64,000 bases of DNA, taken from positions 62,001-126,000 of the forward strand of contig JAZSCN010000027.1 in the NCBI GenBank assembly GCA_045602925.1, read 5' to 3'. The notes under the pieces are model-generated. The model searched no databases and was not told the origin of the DNA. It was given only the letters and a program-made list of their open reading frames with translations. The DNA comes from UBA7477 sp045602925 (lineage in GTDB: Bacteria > Bacillota > Clostridia > Oscillospirales > Ruminococcaceae). The stretch's first letter is position 1. Each line of letters opens with the position of its first letter. Below are positions 42,869 through 50,860 of this stretch, one piece after another. The position numbers and the translations under genes are program-made.

Positions 42869-43915
42869 ATGACAAATCGTGAGCTTATCTTAAAGCTTAA
42901 AAGTGAAAGAGTACTGTCGATATCGGAGTTTGAATCACTCATTAGCAGCTACACTTCAGAGGATATGGACTTTGCAGGGAAAATCGCACGAGAAATCTGC
43001 GATGAAGTTTACGGCAAGGAAGTTTACCTGCGTGGGCTAATCGAGATTTCAAGCTACTGCAAGAACGACTGCTACTACTGTGGAATAAGGCGAACAAACA
43101 AGTGTGCTCAGCGTTACAGACTAACCAGCGAGGATATTCTCGAATGCTGTGCCGAAGGGTACTCGCTTGGATATCGCACCTTCGTTTTGCAGGGTGGCGA
43201 GGATATGTACTTTACAAAAGAACGTGTCTGTGAACTTGTAAAAACCATAAAGTCGCTATACCCCGACTGCGCTATAACACTCTCACTCGGCGAAAAGAGC
43301 TATGACGAATACAAGGCATACAAGGAGGCTGGTGCAGATAGATATCTTCTCAGGCACGAAACAGCCGACGAAAATCACTACTCTCTTCTTCACCCTGAAA
43401 ATCTTTCAGCGAAAGAGAGGCAGAGGTGCCTTTTTGACCTAAAAAAGCTCGGCTTCCAGACCGGTGCAGGAATGATGGTCGGTGCACCGTTCCAGACGGC
43501 AAGGGAGCTTGCTCTCGATATGCTGTTTCTGCATAGGCTTCAGCCTCAGATGGTAGGTATCGGTCCTTTTATTCCACACAAGGATACACCGTTTGCACAA
43601 GAAAAGATGGGTAGCCTTGAGCTTACTATATACCTTTTGAGTCTTGTGAGGATTATGCTGCCGAATGTTCTGCTACCTGCCACAACTGCGCTCGGAACAA
43701 TTCATCCTACGGGACGTGAGATGGGTGTGCTTGCAGGTGCAAATGTAATTATGCCAAATCTCTCGCCAATGTCTGTGAGAAAGAAATACCTGCTCTATGA
43801 CGGCAAAATCTCTGTAGGAGATGAGAGTGCACAGAGCGTAAATATCGTAAGAGAAAAAATGCACGCTATCGGATATGAGGTTTCTCTGAGCCGTGGCGAC
43901 TACAAGACAGAATAA
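42869..43915 (+). CDS. hydE: [FeFe]-hydrogenase maturase HydE (radical SAM)
   Basis: A 348-residue radical SAM protein with the cluster motif CKNDCYYCGIR. The following blocks (TSEDILECCAEGYSLGYRTFVLQGGED, RHETADENHYSLLHP, GAGMMVGAPFQT) match HydE, which helps build the H-cluster of [FeFe] hydrogenases. BioB-type paralogs are the main alternative. hydF, hydG and the hydrogenase itself are not in the window, so the gene is an orphan beside RNA-modification genes. Hydrogen production is typical of these fermenters. Confidence 0.88.
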   Translation: MTNRELILKLKSERVLSISEFESLISSYTSEDMDFAGKIAREICDEVYGKEVYLRGLIEISSYCKNDCYYCGIRRTNKCAQRYRLTSEDILECCAEGYSLGYRTFVLQGGEDMYFTKERVCELVKTIKSLYPDCAITLSLGEKSYDEYKAYKEAGADRYLLRHETADENHYSLLHPENLSAKERQRCLFDLKKLGFQTGAGMMVGAPFQTARELALDMLFLHRLQPQMVGIGPFIPHKDTPFAQEKMGSLELTIYLLSLVRIMLPNVLLPATTALGTIHPTGREMGVLAGANVIMPNLSPMSVRKKYLLYDGKISVGDESAQSVNIVREKMHAIGYEVSLSRGDYKTE

Positions 43916-43922
43916 AACACGC

Positions 43923-43953
43923 AGGGCGTTTCACTATGTAAGTGAAACGCCCT
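43923..43953. terminator. Strong hairpin between convergent hydE and htrA
   Basis: A perfect 13-base stem, AGGGCGTTTCACT (43923-43935) with AGTGAAACGCCCT (43941-43953), and a five-base loop. T runs on both sides are short, so the terminator call rests on stem strength and position. Confidence 0.7.
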
Positions 43954-43968
43954 ATTCTATATGGAGGA

Positions 43969-45369
43969 TTACCAGTTGAAGCCTGGGAATATATTGTTTT
44001 GATTATTCTGTTCGCTTGGCTTATTGTTCTGCGACTTACCGGAGGTGTCCTCAGCGAGAGTTACTTCAAGGTCAACAATTTTTTCATCTCTATACACTGA
44101 AATTGTGATTGTGTCGCCTGCCTTGTAATTCTTCTTAATCTCGTTGAATTCGTCCATGCTCTCGATAAGAGTACCCTCGATGCCGATAACAATATCGCCT
44201 ATCTGCACACCTGCTTTTTCTGCAGGGCCATCCTTTACGAGCTCACGCACGATAAAGCCACGTGGAATATCGTAATACTGAGCGTAAACCTCAGATATAG
44301 TTTCGCCTGTAATACCAACAATCGGTCTACCCTTGACATAGCCATGCTCGATAAGGTCCTTGATAATAGGCAGCGCCTCGTCGATTGGAATTGCGAATCC
44401 AAGGCCTTCGCCATAGATTGTAGAAACCTTAGCAGAGGTGATTCCGACAACCTGACCATAGCTATTGATGAGTGGGCCACCTGAGTTACCACTATTTATA
44501 GAAGCATCAGTCTGTATGAGATTCATTTCTCTGCCCTCGATAGTAAGCTTTCTATTAAGAGCAGAAATAATACCTGCTGTAACAGTACCTGAGAGTTCTG
44601 AACCGAGTGGGTTGCCTATTGTTATAGCAAGCTCGCCTACAATAAGCTCTGTGGACTTTCCGAGTGTAACAGGAACGCAATCGGTTTTATCTATCTTTAA
44701 AACAGCGATATCAGTCTGCTTGTCGCCACCGATAATCTCGGCAGGAATCTCCTCGCCGTCTTCTGCTGAAAGAAGAGATACAGAAACTGCATTAGCGCCC
44801 TCTATAACATGGTAATTAGTAACTATATAGCCGTCCTCGGAAATTACAAAGCCGGTTCCGGAGGAGGTTCCACCATTTAAAATGGAAGATACGCCAACAA
44901 CTGACGGAGAAACCTTATTAACTATCTCGGGTAATGGCAACGCGTTCTCTAAAGCAGCGAGCTGTTCGAGTGTAGGAATTTCTCTGGTGATTTCAGGCTC
45001 GCTGTCTGTTGCTTCTTCATCGGTATTATCACCGACTGCAGCGACTGTATCAGAAGCAGATGAGCTATCGTCATCGCCTTTTGAAAAGGCGTTCTTGCCT
45101 GTTATAAGTGTGTAGCCGAATATCGAGGTCGCACCGATTGCGACAACACAGACAATGCCGATTGCTACGGCTGCTATTCTCTTCAAAGCCTTGCTCTTCT
45201 TTTTCTTAGGGGCGTTTTCAGGATAGTAGGAATACTCGTGCACGCTGTTGCTGTTATCTATAATGGGTGCGCCAGAAAACGATGTATCCGAAAGTGGTGT
45301 GCTCGGAAGAGGTGTACCTTGCTGGTTGTTTTGCTGAATGTTCTGCTGGTTGTTAGGTATGAAATCCAT
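43969..45369 (-). CDS. htrA: Membrane-anchored HtrA/DegP-type serine protease
   Basis: A 466-residue protein with a Gln/Asn-rich cytoplasmic N-terminus (about 1-55), one span (about 66-90, IAAVAIGIVCVVAIGATSIFGY), an acidic linker, a trypsin-like domain and one PDZ domain. The catalytic triad is visible: His in VTNYHVIEG, Asp in TDIAVLKI and Ser in INSGNSGGPL. It degrades misfolded exported proteins at the membrane surface. The C-terminal tail is again Asn/Gln-rich. It is a single-gene unit. Confidence 0.93.
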   Translation of the reverse strand: MDFIPNNQQNIQQNNQQGTPLPSTPLSDTSFSGAPIIDNSNSVHEYSYYPENAPKKKKSKALKRIAAVAIGIVCVVAIGATSIFGYTLITGKNAFSKGDDDSSSASDTVAAVGDNTDEEATDSEPEITREIPTLEQLAALENALPLPEIVNKVSPSVVGVSSILNGGTSSGTGFVISEDGYIVTNYHVIEGANAVSVSLLSAEDGEEIPAEIIGGDKQTDIAVLKIDKTDCVPVTLGKSTELIVGELAITIGNPLGSELSGTVTAGIISALNRKLTIEGREMNLIQTDASINSGNSGGPLINSYGQVVGITSAKVSTIYGEGLGFAIPIDEALPIIKDLIEHGYVKGRPIVGITGETISEVYAQYYDIPRGFIVRELVKDGPAEKAGVQIGDIVIGIEGTLIESMDEFNEIKKNYKAGDTITISVYRDEKIVDLEVTLAEDTSGKSQNNKPSEQNNQNNIFPGFNW

Positions 45370-45514
45370 ATTGTTCTCCTTTAGGTAATGTGTTTGCTGA
45401 ATACTAAAAGCTTCAATGTATGTATTCTAATGCTTTAATGTGATAATTTTATGATAGGGTGTAGAATTTTTAGTGCAAAAAAGATAATGCCGATGTGTAA
45501 AAACAGTGTATGCC

Positions 45515-45543
45515 TTGACTTTACGCGCTATGGGGATTATAAT
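45515..45543 (+). promoter_or_regulatory. Promoter of the radical SAM gene
   Basis: TTGACT (45515-45520), a 17-base spacer and TATAAT (45538-45543), about 35 bases before the start codon. Confidence 0.7.
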
Positions 45544-45577
45544 ATTAAGGTAAATTATATACTACGGAGTGATAACT

Positions 45578-46183
45578 ATGATGACCATAAGCTACGAAAT
45601 AGGCAACAAGCTTTATCTCAATATTACAAATAAATGCCCTTGCAGCTGTACCTTCTGCATCAGACAAAACGGTGACGGCGCATACGGCTCTGACAGCCTG
45701 TGGCTTGAGCATCAGCCTAACCTTACTGAAATTATTGAAAATCTCAAGGGCAGGGATTTAGACAGCTATGCTGAGATTATCTTCTGTGGCTATGGCGAGC
45801 CTACAAATGAATTTTCTTTACTCATTGGCGCTTGTGACTATATAAAGAGTGTATCAAAGACTCCTACAAGGCTCAACACAAACGGTCTTGCAGATAAGCT
45901 CAACCCTGAACTCGATGGTTGTGCAAAGCTTTTAGAGGGTAGAATTGATACTGTTTCAATAAGCCTTAACTCTCCATACAAGGACGGCTATATGGCTGTA
46001 ACAAGACCTATATACGATGACGCTTTTGAAGCTATGCTCGCATTTGCTCAGTCATGCAAGGCGTATGTTCCAAGTGTTATGATGACTGTTGTGGATGTTA
46101 TTCCTAAGGAAGATATCGAGGCTTCGCAAAAGCTTTGTGACGAAATCGGCATAACTCTGAGAGTCAGACCGTACGAGAGCTAA
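45578..46183 (+). CDS. TatD-linked-type radical SAM protein
   Basis: A 201-residue radical SAM protein. The cluster motif is CPCSCTFC (CX3CX2C) in LYLNITNKCPCSCTFCIRQNG, followed by IIFCGYGEPTNEF and TRLNTNGLADKLNP. Size and opening match the TIGR04038 family, usually found beside or fused to TatD nucleases, but no tatD gene lies in this window. ATG 45578 (ACGGAGTGATAACT upstream) is preferred over the GTG at 45569. The reaction is unknown. Confidence 0.82.
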   Translation: MMTISYEIGNKLYLNITNKCPCSCTFCIRQNGDGAYGSDSLWLEHQPNLTEIIENLKGRDLDSYAEIIFCGYGEPTNEFSLLIGACDYIKSVSKTPTRLNTNGLADKLNPELDGCAKLLEGRIDTVSISLNSPYKDGYMAVTRPIYDDAFEAMLAFAQSCKAYVPSVMMTVVDVIPKEDIEASQKLCDEIGITLRVRPYES

Positions 46184-46196
46184 AAAGCACAAATAA

Positions 46197-46229
46197 AAAT
46201 ATCCTCTCGGAATTACCGAAAGGATATTT
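46197..46229 (-). terminator. Terminator of acpP
   Basis: On the minus strand ATATCCTTTCGG and CCGAGAGGATAT pair with one mismatch around a TAATT loop, followed by TTTTTATT. It also lies at the end of the radical SAM gene. Confidence 0.65.
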
Positions 46230-46272
46230 ATGCTCAATAGAAAACTAAATCACAAATTACTATATACTGTGA

Positions 46273-46506
46273 TTATTCAGCAGTTCTTTCTTCGATGTAT
46301 CTAACGATATCCCCTACTGTCTTGAACTGTTCTACCTCTTCATCAGGGATTTTAACGTCAAATTCATCCTCGAAAGCGATAAGAATATCTATAATATCCA
46401 GAGAATCTGCACCGAGGTCGTCAGTAATAACAGACTCCATAGTAATTTCATCCTTATCAATGTCAAGCTGGTCAGCTATGATGCTTTTTACTAAATCGAT
46501 TGTCAT
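46273..46506 (-). CDS. acpP: Acyl carrier protein
   Basis: A 77-residue acidic four-helix protein with the phosphopantetheine site GADSLDIIDILIAFEDEF, where Ser takes the prosthetic group from AcpS (encoded at 58822). It carries fatty-acid intermediates. It stands alone here, away from fabD/fabF, with its own promoter. Confidence 0.93.
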   Translation of the reverse strand: MTIDLVKSIIADQLDIDKDEITMESVITDDLGADSLDIIDILIAFEDEFDVKIPDEEVEQFKTVGDIVRYIEERTAE

Positions 46507-46558
46507 TGCAATTCACCTGCCCCTAAAATAATCATATAGTATCTTAACTTACATACTT

Positions 46559-46587
46559 AGTATATAGTCATTTGCATACTTCGTCAA
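46559..46587 (-). promoter_or_regulatory. Promoter of acpP
   Basis: Minus strand TTGACG (46582-46587), a 17-base spacer and TATACT (46559-46564), about 50 bases before the ATG. Confidence 0.7.
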
Positions 46588-46644
46588 TACCTTTTTTTAT
46601 TTTTGGCAAAATAAATAATATGTATTATAGCAAAGTCATTCTAT

Positions 46645-46661
46645 CAGTATAAAATATACTG
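46645..46661. promoter_or_regulatory. Operator-like inverted repeat before aroE
   Basis: CAGTATA-AAA-TATACTG is a perfect 7-3-7 inverted repeat 38 bases before the aroE start, inside the likely promoter region. No regulator is known; it may simply contain the -10 element. Confidence 0.35.
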
Positions 46662-46698
46662 AAAACACTATATAAAAAGCAAAAACCGGAGGAATACT

Positions 46699-47556
46699 AT
46701 GAAAATCACAAACAGCGAATCAAAATACATGCTCTTAGGAAAGAGCCTGCCGCACACATTATCTCCACTTATTCACAAAAGACTTTTCGAGACTAAGGGA
46801 AAGAGTGGCGAATATGGTTTATTAGAATGTGACGAAGCCGAGCTTTCGACAGCTTACGAAACCTTAAAGACTCTTTCGGGCTACAACATCACTATCCCTT
46901 ACAAGTGCGATATTATCCCATACCTTGATGAGCTTGACGAAAATGCGACCTTCTACGGTGCAGTAAACTGCGTTTCAAACAAAGACGGCAAGGCTATCGG
47001 TCACAACACAGACTGCGACGGCTTTTTATTGTCCGCTATGTCTGAGGGTATGCCACTTGACAAGAAGGTGCTTCTTATAGGCTGTGGCGGTGTAGGAAGA
47101 ATGATTGCGCTGGAATGTGCAAGACGTGGTGCACAGCTCACTATCGCCTACATTGAGCAGGCAACCGATATGGCAAAGTCACTCAAGGATGACATACTAA
47201 AGGCATTCCCTGACGCTGAGGTTTCGCTCGTTTTGACAAGCGAGATTGAGGGTAGCTACGACATACTGATAAACGGCTCGCCTGTCGGAATGTTCCCAAA
47301 GGTTGATGCTTGCCCGGTTACTGATGATGTAATCAATAGCTGTGGTTGTTGCTTTGACGTTATCTACAATCCTGTAGAAACCGTGCTTGTAAAGAAGTTC
47401 AAGGCGCAGGGCAAGTCTGCTATCGGTGGTGCTGCAATGCTTGTTTATCAGGCTGTAAAGGCTCACGAAATCTGGGACGGCGACCTTTACACCAAGGCAG
47501 AAATCGACAAAATCATCAAAGAGGTCGAAGACAGCATAATGTCCGACTACAAATAA
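46699..47556 (+). CDS. aroE: Shikimate dehydrogenase
   Basis: A 285-residue NADPH enzyme that reduces 3-dehydroshikimate. Features: LLGKSLPHTLSPLIHKRLF (substrate Ser residues), YNITIPYKCDIIPYLDEL (catalytic Lys), GHNTDCDGFL (catalytic Asp), and LIGCGGVGRMIALECARRG (NADP loop). Followed after 21 bases by shikimate kinase, so two successive steps of chorismate synthesis are coexpressed. Confidence 0.92.
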   Translation: MKITNSESKYMLLGKSLPHTLSPLIHKRLFETKGKSGEYGLLECDEAELSTAYETLKTLSGYNITIPYKCDIIPYLDELDENATFYGAVNCVSNKDGKAIGHNTDCDGFLLSAMSEGMPLDKKVLLIGCGGVGRMIALECARRGAQLTIAYIEQATDMAKSLKDDILKAFPDAEVSLVLTSEIEGSYDILINGSPVGMFPKVDACPVTDDVINSCGCCFDVIYNPVETVLVKKFKAQGKSAIGGAAMLVYQAVKAHEIWDGDLYTKAEIDKIIKEVEDSIMSDYK

Positions 47557-47577
47557 TCGGGAGGCTATGGAATTAAG

Positions 47578-48069
47578 ATGAATATTTTTCTCTGTGGCTT
47601 TATGGGCTGTGGAAAGACAACCGTCGGCAAGGTTCTTGCAAAAACCTTAGGCTACAGCTTTGTTGACCTTGACGAGCTTATAGAACAGACCGAGGGCAGA
47701 AGCATCCCTCAGATATTTAAAGATAGTGGCGAAGAATACTTCCGTGACCTTGAAACAAAGTCTATAAAGAGCTTTGGCTCAGATACTGTAATAGCACTCG
47801 GTGGCGGAGCAGTTTTGAGAAAAAAAAACGCCCTTGCGGCTAAGGCACAGGGCGAGCTTATATACATAGAAACAAAATTTGACACCTGCTTTGGCAGAAT
47901 CAAAGGCGACAGCAACAGACCACTTGCTTCAAACGCAAGCTATGATGAGCTTTGCACCAGATACAATAGCCGTGCGCCGATTTATGAAACTGCCTGCTCG
48001 ATAAAGATATCGGGCGAAGGCGACGCTGTGCAGATTGCCAACGCTATTATAGAAAAGGTAAGAGGCTAA
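47578..48069 (+). CDS. aroK: Shikimate kinase
   Basis: A 163-residue kinase with P-loop GFMGCGKTTVGK, the shikimate-binding Asp in FVDLDELIEQ, YFRDLE and the GGGA motif (IALGGGAVLRK). It phosphorylates shikimate at O3 using ATP. It forms an operon with aroE and ends with a 4-base tail-to-tail overlap with the next gene on the minus strand. Confidence 0.93.
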   Translation: MNIFLCGFMGCGKTTVGKVLAKTLGYSFVDLDELIEQTEGRSIPQIFKDSGEEYFRDLETKSIKSFGSDTVIALGGGAVLRKKNALAAKAQGELIYIETKFDTCFGRIKGDSNRPLASNASYDELCTRYNSRAPIYETACSIKISGEGDAVQIANAIIEKVRG

Positions 48070-48545
48070 TCCTCTATGACAAGTATTACATACCCGACTT
48101 CGTAGCTTTTTACGAGGTCGGGATTTTTATCTGCCTGCGCAAAAATTATCGGTGAGAGCTTTTTTGCAAGTGCAGTAACCTCGTCGATAGGCTTTTTAAT
48201 CACAACCGGGCAAACCGGAGATAGTGCGATAACACGTCTGCCCTCAAAGCTCATAACTCTGAGTGGCCAGATGCTGCAATCAAACGGCTTACCTGTTCCG
48301 AGCAGGCAGCCTTTTTTATGGTCAAGGACACTACAATAATACAAGTCCTCGTTTTCTTCCCTATCCATTTTCATAACAAAGCTGTTGCCCTTTGGTATAA
48401 ACTCCTGCTGTGGCTTATACTGCGAGGTTATAACATCAGCAAGCTCCTTTGATACAACGGGAGCTTCCCAAATATCATAGCTGTCAAAGCAACAGCATAT
48501 TCTACATCTTGCGCATTCTTCTCTTGATAAAATTTCTGTCAGCAT
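48066..48545 (-). CDS. YkgJ-like Cys-cluster protein
   Basis: A 159-residue protein whose Cys residues group as CARCRICC near the N-terminus, then CSVL, KGCLLG and FDCSIWP, and a late SPVCPV. This spacing resembles the YkgJ/UPF0153 family, thought to bind Zn or an Fe-S cluster. Function unknown. Its start is 18 bases after the spoVAC stop codon on the same strand, so it may be cotranscribed with it. Confidence 0.72.
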   Translation of the reverse strand: MLTEILSREECARCRICCCFDSYDIWEAPVVSKELADVITSQYKPQQEFIPKGNSFVMKMDREENEDLYYCSVLDHKKGCLLGTGKPFDCSIWPLRVMSFEGRRVIALSPVCPVVIKKPIDEVTALAKKLSPIIFAQADKNPDLVKSYEVGYVILVIED

Positions 48546-48563
48546 ATATTTCTCCTAAAGTAT

Positions 48564-49001
48564 CTATGATGTCAACCAATATATTATTCCGTACAGCACT
48601 GACGCCAGCGTTCCATAGAGTATGACGGGGCCTGCTATTATAAATATCTTTGCACCAAGCCCGAGAATAAAGCCTTCAGCCTTAAATTCAACGGCAGGTG
48701 CGACAACAGAATTTGCAAAGCCGGTTATCGGCACGAGCGTTCCTGCACCTGCAAACTTAGCAAGCTTGCTGTATAATCCAAGCCCTGTCAAAAGTGCAGA
48801 AATAAATATAAGCGTAACCGAAGTAGCGATTGAATACTGCTCCTTGGAAAGCCCTGCGTTTTCATACACTCTCGATAAAAACTCGCCGAGCATACATATA
48901 AGTCCACCTATTAAAAACGCTTTTGGCACGGTAATGTAGGATTTTGTTCCCTCGCCTGCTTCTTTATACATTTCGCTGTACTGAGATTTACTAAGCTGCA
49001 T
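48564..49001 (-). CDS. spoVAC: Stage V sporulation protein AC
   Basis: A 145-residue membrane protein. The family signatures are YITVPKAFLIGGLICMLGEF, the following helices and TLVPITGFANSVVAPAVEFKAEGFILG. SpoVAC is part of the channel that moves dipicolinic acid into the forespore and out at germination. spoVAD and spoVAE, usually adjacent, are not seen here. Confidence 0.9.
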   Translation of the reverse strand: MQLSKSQYSEMYKEAGEGTKSYITVPKAFLIGGLICMLGEFLSRVYENAGLSKEQYSIATSVTLIFISALLTGLGLYSKLAKFAGAGTLVPITGFANSVVAPAVEFKAEGFILGLGAKIFIIAGPVILYGTLASVLYGIIYWLTS

Positions 49002-49055
49002 AGCTATCCCCTTTCAATTTTCATTTAAGGATAGTATGCAGCTTATTCTATAGTT

Positions 49056-50840
49056 TTATTCAGTTTTAGAGCTATCGTCCTCTTCTGTAGAAGGCTCCTT
49101 TTCTTCTTCGCCTTCCTTTTCCTCGTCCTCCTGCTCCTTCTGAGCCTCCTTCTCACTTTGCTCAAGCTCCTTAGCCAGCTCATCAAAGTCAGGCAGTTCA
49201 TCTCTGCAAATAACGAGGTTATTAGAGTAGAGCTTTATCATTTCTTCCTTGGTGATATACTCCTCAGAATACTCACCGTAGTTGTCGATAACATATGCGC
49301 CACTCCATATTCCGAACCAGCTCCACATTGTCTTTTCGTTAGCAAACATCTGCACGTCAGGTGCGTTGCCACACTCACTGAGTGCAAGAGGCTTATTGAC
49401 GTTTATTCTTCTGAGTGATAAGAATGCGCCAAGCTGACTTGAACCTGTTTCGTCATAGATATCGGCAGAAATCATATCGCAATACTTATCGCCGACATAC
49501 CAATCAGCGTTCTGTCCGTTCCACACCCAGATGAGATTATTGAGCTTGTGGTAGCTTGTCATTCTCTTATACATAAGCTTCCACAGCCACTTGTACGCTT
49601 CAACGTCCTTGCCCCACCAGAACCAACCGCCGCTGGCTTCGTGGAGAGGTCGCCACAAAACTGTTACGCCTGCGTCCTGAAGCTTAGAGAGCTGTAGCGA
49701 GATAGTATCTATATCTCTTACTATAGCGAGGCATTCTCCAGAAATCTTACCTTCCTCATAAAGCTTTTCGAGTTCTTCGTAAGAAAGCCCTGATACAGCT
49801 ACATCGGGCACAGCTTTTGTTAAATCAAAATCGGTATCCTCGGCATAATAAGCCTCGCCCAAAGGGTCAGCCCAGTGCCATATATAGCTTACAAGTCCAC
49901 CCTCTTCAGACCACTGTGTTGCAAGCTCGATATCATTAGCAAAGGTGTCCTCTGAGGTGTATGAAATAAGGTCGCTTAGTCTTATTGCAGGATAATGACC
50001 TGTTACCTTATAGATAGCATCGGTTTCGGCATTAGTGCCTATTGTGGAATACTGACCGCTGAGAATATTCTTGCCATAGCTACCTGCAAGATACGCATAA
50101 ATCGCTCTTGTTTTATAATCGGCATTCTTGTTAGAAAGCGTCGGTAAGTCCTTATATGTAATATCAAGGCTTGCGACAGTTTCGCTGGCTGTAATAATCA
50201 TATAGTCGAAGTCGAAGTTGCCGTCGATGATGCCGAGTCCTATTACATTCTCACCCTTTGAAAGCCACACATTATCGAATCCGACTGCCTGGAACTTGCC
50301 ACTACCATCGGTAGAAATCTCGCCATAGACCTCGTCATTTATCACAACGTTGTTCTTTACCGGCTTTCCCTTATCAGAAGCGATTACAAAGAGTATGTTA
50401 TAATACTGCTCTGTAGGTAACTCGACCTTTACCTGCCAATTATCCTCCTCGGCATTTGCAAAACCGGTAAGATACTCTTTATCGCTGGCTCCACTTCTCT
50501 CTGTTCCTTCAACAAGATTCTGTCCGAACTCGCCGTCCTGTGCCTCGACCTTATGCTCAAACTCGGTATAGTCAGGCACCTGAGGTATAATCTCCTCATC
50601 TGCGATAGAGGTAATAATGTCCTCCGGTGGCATAGTCTGAAGTGTGGTAGTCTGCGTAGGCTCTGCACTGCTTTGCGTTGTAGTTGTTGTTTGTGCAGTA
50701 GTAGTTGTAGTGGTGGTTGTATCCCCTTCAACCTGCGAAGTGCTGTTGTCACTTATCTGTGACGAGGAATCCGCCCCACAGCCTGCAAGCATTGTTAACG
50801 ACAACACCACTGCTGTTAAAACTGATAATGCTCTTTTCAT
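49056..50840 (-). CDS. GH26 beta-mannanase lipoprotein
   Basis: A 594-residue lipoprotein with lipobox LAGC (about 18-21), a poly-Thr/Gln linker (about 42-75), a beta-sandwich domain resembling a CBM35-type module (about 85-225) and a GH26 catalytic domain (about 235-550). The acid/base Glu is in VLWRPLHEASGGWFWWG and the nucleophile Glu in PLALSECGNAPD. The C-terminus is an unusual tail of Glu, Lys, Asp and Ser (about 550-594). It would cut mannan or glucomannan at the cell surface. It lies 20 bases after the GH95 gene on the same transcript. Confidence 0.92.
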   Translation of the reverse strand: MKRALSVLTAVVLSLTMLAGCGADSSSQISDNSTSQVEGDTTTTTTTTAQTTTTTQSSAEPTQTTTLQTMPPEDIITSIADEEIIPQVPDYTEFEHKVEAQDGEFGQNLVEGTERSGASDKEYLTGFANAEEDNWQVKVELPTEQYYNILFVIASDKGKPVKNNVVINDEVYGEISTDGSGKFQAVGFDNVWLSKGENVIGLGIIDGNFDFDYMIITASETVASLDITYKDLPTLSNKNADYKTRAIYAYLAGSYGKNILSGQYSTIGTNAETDAIYKVTGHYPAIRLSDLISYTSEDTFANDIELATQWSEEGGLVSYIWHWADPLGEAYYAEDTDFDLTKAVPDVAVSGLSYEELEKLYEEGKISGECLAIVRDIDTISLQLSKLQDAGVTVLWRPLHEASGGWFWWGKDVEAYKWLWKLMYKRMTSYHKLNNLIWVWNGQNADWYVGDKYCDMISADIYDETGSSQLGAFLSLRRINVNKPLALSECGNAPDVQMFANEKTMWSWFGIWSGAYVIDNYGEYSEEYITKEEMIKLYSNNLVICRDELPDFDELAKELEQSEKEAQKEQEDEEKEGEEEKEPSTEEDDSSKTE

Positions 50841-50860
50841 AAAAGCTGTCCTTTCGGATT

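Noticed and set aside
46507..46600. FapR-type operator at acpP
   Set aside because: TTAGTATATAG near 46557 recalls part of the FapR consensus, but the inverted half is missing; too weak to call.
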